This document shows positions 34,912-34,993 of a stretch of DNA of 34,993 nucleotides, piece after piece. The notes beneath the pieces are model-generated. The model was not told where the DNA came from. It was given only the letters and a program-made list of their open reading frames with translations, and made no database searches. Each line of letters begins with the position of its first letter. Within the stretch, counting starts at the first letter, position 1. Position numbers and translations under genes: made by a program. This DNA comes from an uncultured Acinetobacter sp. (GTDB lineage Bacteria; Pseudomonadota; Gammaproteobacteria; Pseudomonadales; Moraxellaceae): the NCBI GenBank assembly GCA_947627655.1, contig CANQWW010000008.1, positions 1-34,993 on the forward strand, given 5' to 3'.

Positions 34912-34955
34912 TCTACTTAACATAAAATGAAGTTATGCGACTTCAGAATGACTTG
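34912..34955. repeat. 44-bp repeat, right copy, dif-like arms
   Basis: Second copy of the repeat at 33622-33665, same orientation; it differs at 34916 (C for T) and 34953 (T for C). The XerD-like arm becomes TTATGTTAAGT (one change from dif). It lies 10 bp before the ATG of the gene at the window edge. Confidence 0.75.
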
Positions 34956-34965
34956 AAGAGAAAAA

Positions 34966-34993
34966 ATGGCTGATAATAAAATTAAAGTTGCAT
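34966..34993 (+). CDS. Start of a gene running off the window
   Basis: ATG at 34966 opens MADNKIKVA and continues past the window end. GAAGAG precedes at a suitable distance. Too short to identify; it directly follows the right 44-bp repeat. Confidence 0.35.

Noticed and set aside
1..34993. CRISPR arrays, tRNA/rRNA genes, insertion sequences, prophage
   Set aside because: No regular spaced repeats, tRNA-like cloverleafs, transposase or phage genes were seen; the only notable long direct repeat is the 44-bp pair.

Overview
The window looks like chromosomal DNA of an Acinetobacter species. No marker gene is present, so this rests on an AT-leaning composition, a BetI/BetB/BetA set close to the gammaproteobacterial enzymes, a DcaP-type porin with an N-terminal coiled coil, an OsmC-YcaO fusion protein and the general gene style. 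It is mostly housekeeping and catabolic sequence, with an accessory right end.

Layout. 1-4.4 kb: a fosmidomycin-resistance-type MFS exporter (fsr), a PII protein (glnK-like, opposite strand, no amtB beside it), an M48 metalloprotease lipoprotein, a 67-residue DNA-binding-like protein and marC. 4.4-11.3 kb: the choline to glycine betaine system, with betT (and marC behind it) divergent from betI-betB-betA, a textbook BetI palindrome at the betI promoter and a second inverted 15-bp element shared by both divergent promoters. A TorF/Gcw_chp-type outer-membrane protein follows betA. 11.6-13.8 kb: an OsmC-YcaO fusion. 14.0-16.9 kb: a tightly overlapping four-gene cluster (acyl-CoA dehydrogenase-like, PIG-L deacetylase, SAM methyltransferase, family 2 glycosyltransferase). 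Its first gene carries an in-frame amber codon and its last appears to have lost its middle, so the pathway looks recently broken. 17.1-18.3 kb: an MFS transporter whose stop codon is the loop of its own terminator. 18.3-20.6 kb: otsBA for trehalose. 20.6-22.0 kb: a long, mostly non-coding stretch with one small 57-residue gene on the minus strand.

22.0-32.2 kb: metR, followed by what reads as a complete tricarballylate/tricarboxylate uptake and oxidation island. It holds a LysR regulator, TcuA flavoprotein, TcuB Fe-S/membrane electron-transfer protein, a TctC-B-A tripartite transporter (with a lipoprotein TctC and a strong terminator-like hairpin between tctC and tctB), an AbrB-family membrane protein and a DcaP-like porin. 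Together these would carry a di/tricarboxylate across the outer membrane, bind it in the periplasm, import it and oxidise it. 32.4-35.0 kb: an accessory end with a Fic protein whose promoter has three ATGAGCC boxes, an unknown 109-residue protein and a VF530-type protein. Two near-identical 44-bp repeats with dif-like arms bracket the last two genes.

Two osmoprotection modules (glycine betaine and trehalose) lie within 16 kb. The points most worth checking are the decaying four-gene cluster, the dif-like repeats, the hybrid tcu/tct island with its internal attenuator, and the Fic operator array.
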